A DNA stretch of 64,000 bases from a virus: positions 1-64,000 of IMG/VR virus record IMGVR_UViG_3300030098_004420; one strand, given 5' to 3'. The notes under the pieces were generated by a model. It saw only the letters and a program-made list of their open reading frames with translations, was not told the origin of the DNA and ran no database searches. The position numbers and the translations under genes are program-made. Shown here one piece after another: positions 17,175-24,515 of the stretch. The first letter of the stretch is position 1; the number at the start of each line of letters is the position of its first letter.

Positions 17175-18008
17175 ATGGCTCATGATGAACATGGTATGTG
17201 GATTCAAGATGATATTCCTTATAGAGAACGTCTTAATTCAGGTACATCTCTAACAAATCATAAAGAGTTTGAGGAGAATGGATATTTTGTTGTAAAGGAT
17301 TTTTATGATCCTCAATTTTTTTATGAATTGCCTCCTAAAAAACCAGGAAAATATGATTATAATGGTGATGTCAATTTGTATAATTATAATGAGAATGAAG
17401 GGCAGGTAAAAAATAGTACGTCAAGAACTAAGTACCCACCATATGAGAGTGCACATACTCGTATTAGATATAAACTTGAAAAACTTATAGGTAAAAAACT
17501 TTATAATACTTATTTTTATGATCGTTTTTATGTACCAGGATATCCATTAACTCCTCATACAGATCGTCCTGCTTGTGAGATTTCTGTAACACTTCATATT
17601 AGTAGTAATGTAAAAGATCCGTGGCCTATTTGGATTAAGGGTGCAGATACTTATGATATTCCTAGAGCTAAAAATCCGTGGAGTAAAAAAATTATAAACC
17701 AAGGACTTGAACGTTCAGTTATTTTAAAACCTGGCGATGCCTTAATTTATAAAGGATGTGAAAGACCTCATTGGAGAGAACCATTACCTAGAGAATATAG
17801 AACAATATATAGTATTCAATATACTGATGATATAACATCCATTCCACCAAAAGTTTATTCAGAACCTCAATATGGTATGAGGGAAGAGATTGGAGGATTA
17901 TATTATCATCAAATATTTTTTCATTATGTTTTACAAGATGGGTTGAGAGCAGATAAGGCTTGGGATAATAATGATTGCGATCCAATGCTATGGCCAAGTA
18001 GGTTATAA
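17175..18008 (+). CDS. 2-oxoglutarate/Fe(II) oxygenase-like protein
   Basis: A 277-residue protein. The core motif is His128 and Asp130 in LTPHTDRP, distal His199 in ERPHWRE, and Arg209 in EYRTIYS as the probable 2-oxoglutarate anchor. GDALIYKG before the distal His is the usual strand preceding this site. The N-terminus (FEENGYFVVKDFYDP) has the opening common in phytanoyl- and prolyl-hydroxylase-like proteins. It is longer than the neighbouring oxygenases, with an unassigned C-terminal extension (DGLRADKAWDNND). It lies directly after another oxygenase and before a Gly-rich fibre; a late promoter overlaps its stop codon. Confidence 0.8.
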   Translation: MAHDEHGMWIQDDIPYRERLNSGTSLTNHKEFEENGYFVVKDFYDPQFFYELPPKKPGKYDYNGDVNLYNYNENEGQVKNSTSRTKYPPYESAHTRIRYKLEKLIGKKLYNTYFYDRFYVPGYPLTPHTDRPACEISVTLHISSNVKDPWPIWIKGADTYDIPRAKNPWSKKIINQGLERSVILKPGDALIYKGCERPHWREPLPREYRTIYSIQYTDDITSIPPKVYSEPQYGMREEIGGLYYHQIFFHYVLQDGLRADKAWDNNDCDPMLWPSRL

Positions 18009-18011
18009 ATA
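18004..18011 (+). promoter_or_regulatory. T4-type late promoter TATAAATA
   Basis: A perfect TATAAATA overlaps the stop codon of the oxygenase gene, 28 bp before the ATG of the Gly-rich fibre at 18040. Confidence 0.65.
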
Positions 18012-18039
18012 TCTAAAATAGTAGAAATAATTAAGTGTA

Positions 18040-19719
18040 ATGACTACAGGGCAAATTGCTTATACTATTCCTGGTACTTACTCGTTTGTGTGTCCCATTG
18101 GAATTACTTCTGTCTCCGTTCTTTGTATCGGTGGAGGAGGACAGGGTGGAAATTCAAGTGCCCTTGACTCTCCAGGTGGAGGAGGAGGTGGATTAGGATA
18201 TAAAAATAATATTCCTGTTACTGCTGGACAATATTATACTGTTGTTGTTGGAGAAGGTGGAGCAGTTCTTAAACAAAGGGGTGAGAATGGTGTAGATGGA
18301 TTGGATAGTTATTTTATAAGTAAGGATACTGTTGTTGGGTTTGGTGGTAAAGGTGGACAGACTGGTGGAAATGCTGGTGCTGGTGGAACATACTTTGGAG
18401 ATGGTGGTGGTAATGGTGGTGCTGGAGGTGCTGCAAATAGTCTTCAAGGTGGAGGCGGTGGAGCAGGAGGGTACTCTGGTAACGGTGGAGATGGATTAAG
18501 TTCTGCTTCTGGTAGTAGTGGTGCTGGTACTGGTGGTGCTGGTGGAGGAGGATATAAAGCAGGTGGAGGTGGTGTAGGACTTCTAGGTGAAGGTTCTAGT
18601 GGTGCTTCTGCAAGTTCTGGGACTATTGGTAATGCTGGTTCGGGTGGTATTAATGCTACTGTTCCTACAATATCTTTTCCTTATGTTAATTTTTCTGGAG
18701 TTGCTACCAATTATACTTACACTAGTCCATTATTTTTAGTTGGTGGAGCATATGGTGGAGGTGGATGTAGTGCTTGGGCAAATGGAGGTGGAAGTGGTGG
18801 TGCAGTACGTATTATATGGGGTGAAGGAAGAGAATTTCCCTCAACTAATACAGGAGATGTTGGTATAGGAACCACTTCTCATAGACTTTATATTACTATT
18901 AGTGATGGTGAAGCATCACAACATCCCATATATGAATCTAACTTTAAGGAAGCATTTCCAAGTGTAGATGCTGATAATTTAGATAAGGATGAGTATTGTC
19001 TTTTCCAACGGGTTAAACGTACTTATTTGACTGCCTATGAAAAAAATCAAGTCAATAGTTATAGAAATTCTGAACCAATAACTATATTAACTTTAAACAA
19101 TACTGTTAATACTGTAGAGTGTCCTCCATTTGCTGTGATAAAAGGAGAGACAAGTGGTGCTACTGGATATGTTATTCCTAATTTAATTAATGATGGAAAT
19201 ATAGATCAAAGTACGATTAGTGATGTAATACAATTACAAAAAACTGTAGGGACTTTTAGTGTTCCTGAACAAATTTCTTTTAATGGATCGGGTGATCCAG
19301 AGAGAAGAATCACTAATATTGGTATTGGTACAACAACACTTGTGAACTTTAATACAGGAGCACCTGGTGTAATTGAACCATATGGAGATAATTTTTACTA
19401 TGATGTGTGGACTCATGATATAATGACAGACTCTGAAAAGACCACAAAACAAAATCAAATTAAGAGTGAATGGAATACCAGAGTTGGTACTTCATTATCA
19501 TCTTGGATTTTTGATGATGTTTCTTGTTCATATAAAACTCCAACACTACCTCCAACTCCTGCTAAAATTGGTATACAAACTAATATAGCTGTATATGATA
19601 AGGTAACTAATGAATATTTGGGTGTAGGAACAGCAGATGCTTATGTCCCATTACCACAATATCGTTGGGATGAGGCAGCATATCAGGCAGACAACACAAA
19701 GGGTTGGGTTACCGACTAA
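18040..19719 (+). CDS. Glycine-rich tail fibre protein
   Basis: A 559-residue protein in three parts. The N-terminal beta sandwich (YTIPGTYSFVCPIGITSVSVLCIGGGG) is the start typical of Gly-rich phage adhesins. Residues 30-265 are Gly-rich (GGGGGAGG, GGAGGGG, AYGGGGCSAWANGGG) and could form a polyglycine-II bundle. The C-terminal part has beta domains (LYITISDGEASQHPIYESNF; SGATGYVIPNL) and ends YRWDEAAYQADNTKGW, like the tail of fibre assembly/DUF-type proteins. It has its own late promoter. Receptor binding is inferred. Confidence 0.75.
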   Translation: MTTGQIAYTIPGTYSFVCPIGITSVSVLCIGGGGQGGNSSALDSPGGGGGGLGYKNNIPVTAGQYYTVVVGEGGAVLKQRGENGVDGLDSYFISKDTVVGFGGKGGQTGGNAGAGGTYFGDGGGNGGAGGAANSLQGGGGGAGGYSGNGGDGLSSASGSSGAGTGGAGGGGYKAGGGGVGLLGEGSSGASASSGTIGNAGSGGINATVPTISFPYVNFSGVATNYTYTSPLFLVGGAYGGGGCSAWANGGGSGGAVRIIWGEGREFPSTNTGDVGIGTTSHRLYITISDGEASQHPIYESNFKEAFPSVDADNLDKDEYCLFQRVKRTYLTAYEKNQVNSYRNSEPITILTLNNTVNTVECPPFAVIKGETSGATGYVIPNLINDGNIDQSTISDVIQLQKTVGTFSVPEQISFNGSGDPERRITNIGIGTTTLVNFNTGAPGVIEPYGDNFYYDVWTHDIMTDSEKTTKQNQIKSEWNTRVGTSLSSWIFDDVSCSYKTPTLPPTPAKIGIQTNIAVYDKVTNEYLGVGTADAYVPLPQYRWDEAAYQADNTKGWVTD

Positions 19720-19737
19720 AATCTCTTATAAATTATT

Positions 19738-19998
19738 ATGACTATTCAAACAGGTATGAATTATACAGTTTTTTCTAAAGAAGGTTGTCCATATTGCGAC
19801 AAAATTAAACAAGTGCTTGAGTTGACAGGAAGCAACTTTGTAGTGTATACTTTAGGTGATCAATTCGATAAAGACGCATTCTATGGCGAGTTTGGAGAAG
19901 GTTCTACTTTTCCTCAAGTTGTTGTTGATGGTAAAAAGTTAGGAGGATGTGTTGACACAATTCAATATCTCAAAGAACACCAAGTTATTAAGTCCTAA
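19738..19998 (+). CDS. Glutaredoxin
   Basis: An 86-residue thioredoxin-fold glutaredoxin. The active site is C17-P-Y-C20, followed by the cis-Pro strand STFPQVVVDGK and the GG motif (LGGCVD) that binds glutathione. Phage glutaredoxins usually supply electrons to ribonucleotide reductase, as T4 nrdC does; no reductase gene lies in this window. It is the first gene after the fibre cluster. A TTGACA-18-TATACT arrangement inside the gene (19822-19851) could be a weak promoter for the downstream early genes. Confidence 0.93.
   Translation: MTIQTGMNYTVFSKEGCPYCDKIKQVLELTGSNFVVYTLGDQFDKDAFYGEFGEGSTFPQVVVDGKKLGGCVDTIQYLKEHQVIKS
19822..19851 (+). promoter_or_regulatory. Possible sigma70 promoter inside glutaredoxin gene
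   Basis: A consensus -35 TTGACA (19822-19827) and -10 TATACT (19846-19851) with an 18-bp spacer. It would read into the 190-bp non-coding stretch 19999-20188 and the gene at 20189. Because it lies in coding sequence it may be a chance match. In 19999-20188 I see only a CTAAATA box (20000-20006) and a strong Shine-Dalgarno at the end. Confidence 0.3.
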
Positions 19999-20188
19999 GC
20001 TAAATACCAACAAAGATTATTTTAATCGTGGTATTGAAGTTATTCTCACGGGAGGTAAAAAAAAGCAGAAACAACCATTCCATATTTTAATCAACAAAGT
20101 AATTTGTTTCTTTAATACAGAAATAGATATTCACTTTGAATTTTCCTTAAACTTAAGGAAGAAAAAATAAATTCCAAGGAGGTAACAG

Positions 20189-20410
20189 ATGACAATAGAG
20201 ACAATATTAGTTTTAGCGTTACCGATAGCATTTTTATTATTTTGTGCTGGAGCATTGGGTGGTTGGATTGCTAGAGATTACATGATGAACTATCAGGAGA
20301 TACCAAGACCACATCCTGAGATGTTTGATATAAATGGGAATTTAGTTCCCGACGAAATTGTCGCATTTAGATTTGAAAATTATGACGAAGACTACGACCA
20401 AGAAGAGTAA
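20189..20410 (+). CDS. Small single-pass membrane protein, function unknown
   Basis: A 73-residue protein with an N-terminal membrane helix (residues 5-29: ILVLALPIAFLLFCAGALGGW) and an acidic cytoplasmic tail ending ENYDEDYDQEE. The start is supported by a near-perfect Shine-Dalgarno (CCAAGGAGG). No signal-peptidase site is obvious, so it is probably anchored in the host inner membrane. It overlaps the next gene by 29 bp. Confidence 0.7.
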   Translation: MTIETILVLALPIAFLLFCAGALGGWIARDYMMNYQEIPRPHPEMFDINGNLVPDEIVAFRFENYDEDYDQEE

Positions 20411-20999
20411 AAGTTTTTCAGTAAAAGCAAATACTCCTACAAAAAAATCTGCTCCTAAACCAATGGAGCAGTTACCTTTAAATCCTCTTGCATTTGAAGT
20501 TTTAGATTTAGTTTCTAGACAAAGATCTAAAGCTAAGAAAATAGAAGCATTGAGAAAATATGAAGATATGTCTTTAAAGGTTCTCTTCATATGGAATTTT
20601 GATGAAAGTGTAATTAGTAATCTTCCTCCAGGTGAGGTTCCTTATCATGGATATGATGCTCAGAATACTTATAGTGGAACTCTTTCGACTAAAATTTCAA
20701 ATGAAGTTCGTAAAATGCATGAGACTGGATCATTTTCATTAGGATCTAGTGATCAGCAAGGACATACTACTATTCGTAGAGAATCAAAACATTTTTATCA
20801 TTTCTGTAAAGGTGGTAATGATGGTATGAATGCTCTTCGTCGTGAGACTATGTTTATTAACATCCTTGAAGGAGTTCACCCATTAGAGGCAGAAATACTG
20901 ACCTTATGTAAGGATAAAAGACTTGGAGAAGTTTATAAAGTAACTAAAGAAGTAGTTGCAGAAGCGTATCCTGATATTAGATGGGGTAATAGATCATGA
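20382..20999 (+). CDS. DUF6433-like protein
   Basis: A 205-residue protein. I chose ATG 20382 (MTKTTTKKSK) because upstream codons in this frame lie deep in the preceding gene. It has a basic Ser/Thr/Lys-rich N-terminus, then a helical domain (LNPLAFEVLDLVSRQRSKAKKIEALR), and ends with FINILEGVHPLEAEILTLCKDKRLGEVYKVTKEVV, a pattern I associate with the DUF6433 family of T4-like phages. The function is unknown. It overlaps the gene behind it by ATGA. Confidence 0.6.
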   Translation: MTKTTTKKSKSFSVKANTPTKKSAPKPMEQLPLNPLAFEVLDLVSRQRSKAKKIEALRKYEDMSLKVLFIWNFDESVISNLPPGEVPYHGYDAQNTYSGTLSTKISNEVRKMHETGSFSLGSSDQQGHTTIRRESKHFYHFCKGGNDGMNALRRETMFINILEGVHPLEAEILTLCKDKRLGEVYKVTKEVVAEAYPDIRWGNRS

Positions 21000-21334
21000 C
21001 AACAGCCACAGAAGAAAAGAAAGTAACTATCTGGACAAAAGAAGAGAAAGATAATTTTAAATCCAAGTATGGTTCTGAAATACTTGTAGAGAATGGTTCA
21101 TATGAAGATGTAACCATTACACAAGCACCTAGTGATGCTTATATTATAAAGTATATGCATGAAGATAAGATTTGTTTTGATTTAACTAGAGGAACAAAGA
21201 TAAAGTTGTTTGATATGTATTGGGATAAGTTTAAAGGTGGAATAAAATCTATTGAGTATGGTAAGGGTAGTATCAAACCAAACTTGTGGGGATATCAGTC
21301 ACCTAAACCACCAAAGAAAAAAAGGAAAGCGTAA
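20996..21334 (+). CDS. Small protein, function unknown
   Basis: A 112-residue lysine-rich protein starting on an ATGA overlap. The middle (GSYEDVTITQAPSDAYIIKYMHEDKICFDLTRGTKIKLFDMYWDKF) looks like a small beta-barrel or SH3-like fold, and the tail is very basic (PKPPKKKRKA), which suggests nucleic-acid contact. No family is recognised. It is the last gene before a 189-bp stretch holding a promoter, a palindrome and a repeated leader element. Confidence 0.6.
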   Translation: MTTATEEKKVTIWTKEEKDNFKSKYGSEILVENGSYEDVTITQAPSDAYIIKYMHEDKICFDLTRGTKIKLFDMYWDKFKGGIKSIEYGKGSIKPNLWGYQSPKPPKKKRKA

Positions 21335-21428
21335 ACCAAATTCGACTTTTAATTCCAAAATATCGGGGAAAAAAATCGGGCAAAATTTTTGCTCTGTAGG
21401 GTTTTTGTATCACATGTTACAGAACTAC

Positions 21429-21457
21429 TTGACTATATAGTATAACTGTGTTAGTAT
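21429..21457 (+). promoter_or_regulatory. sigma70-type early promoter
   Basis: TTGACT (21429-21434), a 17-bp spacer and TAGTAT (21452-21457) upstream of the small gene at 21524. The predicted start is near 21464. The stretch 21335-21428 before it has no gene; a short self-complementary GCAAAATTTTTGC there may be a weak terminator. Confidence 0.55.
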
Positions 21458-21464
21458 TAACACA
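21447..21464 (+). promoter_or_regulatory. Perfect inverted repeat over the -10 box (operator-like)
   Basis: TGTGTTA-GTAT-TAACACA: 7-bp arms, perfect, with a 4-bp centre that falls in the -10 region. The position from about -17 to +1 is where a dimeric repressor or a regulatory hairpin could act. No repressor gene is recognised nearby. Confidence 0.55.
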
Positions 21465-21485
21465 ACGTTCATCTCCCGTATAGGA

Positions 21486-21511
21486 GACGCAAGTAAGCCG
21501 ACTCGGAACGG
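21486..21511 (+). repeat. Repeated leader element, copy 1 (copy 2 at 21659-21686)
   Basis: Copy 1 contains GACGCAAGTAAGCCGAC then GGAACGG; copy 2 contains GACGCAAAAGCCGAC then GGAACGG. They differ by small indels. Each lies just upstream of a very small gene (12 bp before 21524 and 33 bp before 21720). A 5-bp hairpin TCTCC/GGAGA (21472-21487) and a 10-bp direct repeat CGTTCATCTC (21466-21475, 21514-21523) flank copy 1. This looks like a conserved RNA leader, but it is unexplained. Confidence 0.6.
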
Positions 21512-21523
21512 ATCGTTCATCTC

Positions 21524-21676
21524 ATGGACATACTACTCGCTACTCTTTTAACTTGTAAAGAGGCAGAAGGTATTATCTCTAAGGTATCATCTTCTGATCC
21601 TGTGAGAACCGAATTAATTGAGGTTCTTAAAATGAGTACTGAGAAAGGATGTGAATGGGACGCAAAAGCCGACTGA
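21524..21676 (+). CDS. 50-residue small protein, function unknown
   Basis: This small reading frame encodes MDILLATLLTCKEAEGIISK, then VSSSDPVRTELIEVLKMSTE and KGCEWDAKAD. The N-terminus is hydrophobic and could be a weak signal or membrane-associating helix; two Cys (11 and 43) could form a disulfide. It has its own early promoter and the repeated leader element upstream. The last codons run into copy 2 of that element. The coding call rests on a good start context and on regulatory signals lined up before it. Confidence 0.6.
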   Translation: MDILLATLLTCKEAEGIISKVSSSDPVRTELIEVLKMSTEKGCEWDAKAD

Positions 21677-21719
21677 AGGAACGGGGATTAAACCACCCTA
21701 CTACTTTGGAGTAAAGCCA

Positions 21720-21863
21720 ATGGCAAAAGTCACTTACCGTGGACACGAGTACGATACCGATGAGTATCGTAAGGCTCTCATCGCAGAGCATAATCAACAG
21801 AGAAACTACGATTTAATGTATCGTGGAATCAAAGTGAAGAGCAAGGCAGTTCCTTGTTCTTAG
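21720..21863 (+). CDS. DUF4278-type small protein
   Basis: A 47-residue protein, MAKVTYRGHEYDTDEYRKAL...YDLMYRGIKVKS. The two YRG-x-x-(Y/V) segments are the hallmark of DUF4278, a tiny domain shared by cyanobacteria and cyanophages. I chose ATG 21720, because the longer frame from 21651 would read back through the repeated leader element. It is followed by a strong terminator. Confidence 0.75.
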   Translation: MAKVTYRGHEYDTDEYRKALIAEHNQQRNYDLMYRGIKVKSKAVPCS

Positions 21864-21884
21864 GTCCTAAACGCTGATTGAAAG

Positions 21885-21913
21885 GAGCACCTATTGACAG
21901 GTGCTCTTTTTTT
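21885..21913 (+). terminator. Rho-independent terminator with a promoter nested in it
   Basis: Arms GAGCACCT (21885-21892) and AGGTGCTC (21899-21906) form a perfect 8-bp stem with a 6-nt loop ATTGAC, followed by seven T. The loop and the first base of the 3' arm form the -35 box of the next promoter. Confidence 0.9.
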
Positions 21914-21922
21914 ATGTAAAAT
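21894..21922 (+). promoter_or_regulatory. sigma70-type promoter whose -35 lies in the terminator loop
   Basis: TTGACA (21894-21899), exactly 17 bp, then TAAAAT (21917-21922). The predicted start is near 21929, giving a short leader of about 13 nt without Shine-Dalgarno before the ATG at 21942. Confidence 0.6.
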
Positions 21923-21941
21923 AGTTAAAAGTCTAATTGTT

Positions 21942-22109
21942 ATGGAACGGGACAAATTAAAGTTGATAGTCCGTAATATGGAACTATTAGTTGATGCACT
22001 TAAAGCAGAAGTATATTCTGATGTTGAGTCATACAAGAATTCAAAGGCATTTGGACCACCAACTGATTATGACGAACTCTACGATGATGACGATGGGTAT
22101 CCAGACTAG
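21942..22109 (+). CDS. Small acidic protein, function unknown
   Basis: A 55-residue protein, MERDKLKLIVRNMELLVDAL followed by an acidic tail (DYDELYDDDDGYPD). The N-terminal 35 residues are helical. ATG 21942 is the first ATG after the nested promoter; the longer open frame begins within the terminator and is rejected. It overlaps the next gene by 17 bp. Confidence 0.6.
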   Translation: MERDKLKLIVRNMELLVDALKAEVYSDVESYKNSKAFGPPTDYDELYDDDDGYPD

Positions 22110-22269
22110 CAGAGCAAAAAGAATGCTCAAAATGCTTGAATCTTTATTATCATATGATCATCTCTATTCTGATGATAAGTTAAGAGAGATGAAAGCACAA
22201 AGAAATGTATTAAAAGAGGAAATTGCTGAAATGGAAGCAAAAAGATCAAAAGGATTTGGTAAGAAATGA
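22093..22269 (+). CDS. Small coiled-coil protein, function unknown
   Basis: A 58-residue protein (MGIQTSRAKRMLKMLESLLS...EEIAEMEAKRSKGFGKK). It is almost wholly helical with heptad-like leucines, and has a basic C-terminus. The start at 22093 or 22087 cannot be settled; upstream ATGs lie deep in the preceding frame. The stop overlaps the thyX start (ATGA), so it is probably translated together with thyX. Confidence 0.55.
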   Translation: MGIQTSRAKRMLKMLESLLSYDHLYSDDKLREMKAQRNVLKEEIAEMEAKRSKGFGKK

Positions 22270-22898
22270 CTGTAAAACTTGTTAGTGTTACTCCTGATGC
22301 GGAGCAACTTATGGCATATATTGCCAGAGTATCTAATCCATCTAATCAGGACAATGAAAAGTATGCAGGACTATTGAAGTATTGCATCAAGCATAATCAT
22401 TGGAGCGTCTTTGAGCAGTCTACTATGACTCTTGAGATAGAGACTACTCGTGCTATTGCTGCACAGATATTAAGACATAGAAGTTTCACATTCCAAGAGT
22501 TCTCACAGAGATATGCAAGTAGCAACGATTTAGGTGATATTGATTTACCAGAACTTCGTAGGCAAGATACAAAGAATCGTCAGAATTCTATTGATGATTT
22601 AGATTCTGAAATGGTTGATAAACTTAATCGTCAGATGATTACTCTGTTCAGTTCTGCTAAGAGTCTTTATACTCAAATGTTAGATGCTGGAGTTGCGAAA
22701 GAATGTGCTAGAATGGTGTTACCACTCTGTACTCCTACCAGAATCTATATGACTGGTTCATGTCGTTCTTGGATACATTATATCAATTTACGTTCAGCAC
22801 ATGGAACACAGAAAGAGCATATGGTGATAGCAGAAGCATGTAGAGAGGTGTTTATTGAGCAGTTCCCTTCAGTATCAGAAGCCTTAGAATGGAAGTAA
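22266..22898 (+). CDS. thyX: Flavin-dependent thymidylate synthase
   Basis: A 210-residue ThyX. It makes dTMP from dUMP with methylene-tetrahydrofolate, FAD and NADPH. The signature RHRX7S is at residues 70-80 (RHRSFTFQEFS), followed by QRYA. CTPTRIYMTGSCRSWIHYINLR carries the dUMP-binding and catalytic Arg/Ser region near the C-terminus. ThyX is a core nucleotide gene of cyanophages, replacing T4 ThyA-type td. The start overlaps the upstream stop by ATGA; the end overlaps the next oxygenase gene by 10 bp. Confidence 0.97.
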   Translation: MTVKLVSVTPDAEQLMAYIARVSNPSNQDNEKYAGLLKYCIKHNHWSVFEQSTMTLEIETTRAIAAQILRHRSFTFQEFSQRYASSNDLGDIDLPELRRQDTKNRQNSIDDLDSEMVDKLNRQMITLFSSAKSLYTQMLDAGVAKECARMVLPLCTPTRIYMTGSCRSWIHYINLRSAHGTQKEHMVIAEACREVFIEQFPSVSEALEWK

Positions 22899-23485
22899 AA
22901 CAACTTCCTAATGATGGTTATCTTCGTAGTTCTTTACCAAAAGAACTATTTGATTCTTTATTAACTGAAGGATTAGAATGTCATAATAATGAAAATAGGA
23001 TTACAGGATTGGTGAGACCTAATGGTACTCAAACTTGCCCTCATTATGATATGTCAGATAAAAATTCTGATTGTTTAAAGGATTTTATTTTTCCTTATAT
23101 CGATCAATATAAGGAAAATTTTACTTATGTTCAAAATCTTAAATGTTTGACTAGTAATAGTCCTTTTATTTTTGGAAAACCGTGGTATAATATTCAAAGA
23201 CCTAATGATTATTTACCGATTCATACTCATGATGGGGTTTTATCATACACTATTTGGTTAAAACTTCCTCCTTTATCTGAATTTATCTTTTATTATTCTG
23301 GTATAGTAAATCAAAAGGACTATACAATGAGACTTACACCTCAAGATGAAGGGGACTTTATTTTTTTCCCTGCTACTTTGGCTCATGGGGTACATCCTTT
23401 TCCATCAAATGATCCTAATGAAATTAGAATAAGTATTTCTGGGAACATTTCTCTGCAAGGAGTTGATGATTATCTATCTAAATAA
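22889..23485 (+). CDS. 2OG-Fe(II) oxygenase superfamily protein
   Basis: A 198-residue protein with the pattern of the 2OG-FeII_Oxy_5 type: IHTHDGVLSYTIWLKLP (His112, His114/Asp115) then FFPATLAHGVHPF (His166) and NEIRISISGN (Arg180). In this family the first ligand pair is often HxH rather than HxD. It overlaps thyX by 10 bp and sits among early genes, so its substrate is probably not the late fibres, unlike the oxygenases at 11-18 kb. Substrate unknown. Confidence 0.8.
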   Translation: MEVKQLPNDGYLRSSLPKELFDSLLTEGLECHNNENRITGLVRPNGTQTCPHYDMSDKNSDCLKDFIFPYIDQYKENFTYVQNLKCLTSNSPFIFGKPWYNIQRPNDYLPIHTHDGVLSYTIWLKLPPLSEFIFYYSGIVNQKDYTMRLTPQDEGDFIFFPATLAHGVHPFPSNDPNEIRISISGNISLQGVDDYLSK

Positions 23486-23505
23486 AATTACGAAACACTA
23501 ACATT

Positions 23506-23754
23506 ATGCCACATTATCCTGTAAAACATAAAGAAACTGGTGAAGAGAAAGAACTCTATATGACTATAGTAGAGTATGACCAATGGAGAAAGGATAATCC
23601 CGATTGGGATAAAGATTGGTCTAAAGGATGTGCTTCTTCGCAAGAAGTTGGAGATTTTAGAGATAAGTTGAGAGCAAAACATCCAGGTTGGAATGAAGTT
23701 TTAAAGAAAACGCAAAAAAATAATTATGGAAATTATATTAGGAATTTGGATTAA
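23506..23754 (+). CDS. Small FmdB-like protein without zinc cysteines
   Basis: An 82-residue protein, MPHYPVKHKETGEEKELYMTIVEYDQW...FRDKLRAKHPGWNEVLKKT. The opening MPxY-x-x-KxxETGEE and the C-terminal FRDxL..K..GW.EVLKK pattern are those of phage proteins related to the FmdB regulator family, but the zinc-ribbon cysteines are absent (one Cys only). It overlaps the phoH start (TAATG). A CTAAATA box (23478-23484) lies just upstream. Function unknown. Confidence 0.6.
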   Translation: MPHYPVKHKETGEEKELYMTIVEYDQWRKDNPDWDKDWSKGCASSQEVGDFRDKLRAKHPGWNEVLKKTQKNNYGNYIRNLD

Positions 23755-24515
23755 TGCCAAGAAAGAAAAGAGCAACATCTACAGATCAACCTATAGGAGT
23801 TGGTTTAACAGCTAAGCAGATGAAAAGAAAAAAACCTTTAAATTCTGAATATTTGGTGGATATTACACCAATTACTGATAATCAGAAAAAACTGTTTGAT
23901 TCTTATGATGAAGGTAAGCATATAATTGCTTATGGTGCTGCAGGAACAGGAAAAACATTTATTACTCTTTATAATGCTCTTAAAGATGTATTAAGTGAAA
24001 ATACACCCTATGATAAGATTTACATTGTTAGATCTTTGGTTGCTACTCGTGAAATTGGTTTCCTTCCTGGTGATCATGAAGATAAGTCTTCATATTATCA
24101 GATACCATATAAGAATATGGTAAAATATATGTTTCAGATGCCATCTGATGCAGACTTTGAGATGCTTTATGGTAATCTTAGAGCACAAGAAACTATTAAG
24201 TTTTGGAGTACCTCATTCTTAAGAGGAACTACATTAGATAATGCTATTATAATTGTTGATGAATTTCAAAACTTGAATTTTCATGAATTAGATAGTATAA
24301 TAACAAGAGTTGGTGAAAATACTAAAATTGTATTTTGTGGTGATGCATCTCAAACAGATCTCACTAAAACTAATGAAAAAAATGGTATTATCGACTTTAT
24401 GAAAGTTTTGAGAGCAATGCCATCTTTTGAACTTATTGAATTTGGTATTGATGATATCGTTCGTTCAGGACTGGTTAAAGAATACCTTATCGCTAAATTA
24501 GAAGCAGGTATGTAA
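23754..24515 (+). CDS. phoH: PhoH-like ATPase
   Basis: A 253-residue PhoH-type P-loop ATPase of the phage length class. Walker A is GAAGTGKT (61-68), Walker B is IIIVDEFQN, and the sensor region is VFCGDASQTDL. The role of PhoH in phage is debated (RNA metabolism or phosphate response). It is a common cyanophage marker gene. It begins on a TAATG overlap and ends on another, showing tight coupling with the nuclease gene behind it. Confidence 0.96.
   Translation: MPRKKRATSTDQPIGVGLTAKQMKRKKPLNSEYLVDITPITDNQKKLFDSYDEGKHIIAYGAAGTGKTFITLYNALKDVLSENTPYDKIYIVRSLVATREIGFLPGDHEDKSSYYQIPYKNMVKYMFQMPSDADFEMLYGNLRAQETIKFWSTSFLRGTTLDNAIIIVDEFQNLNFHELDSIITRVGENTKIVFCGDASQTDLTKTNEKNGIIDFMKVLRAMPSFELIEFGIDDIVRSGLVKEYLIAKLEAGM

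Noticed and set aside
19949-20170. Possible 73-codon gene in the gap after glutaredoxin
   Set aside because: Starts inside the glutaredoxin gene, has basic low-complexity content and no Shine-Dalgarno; I regard the gap as non-coding.
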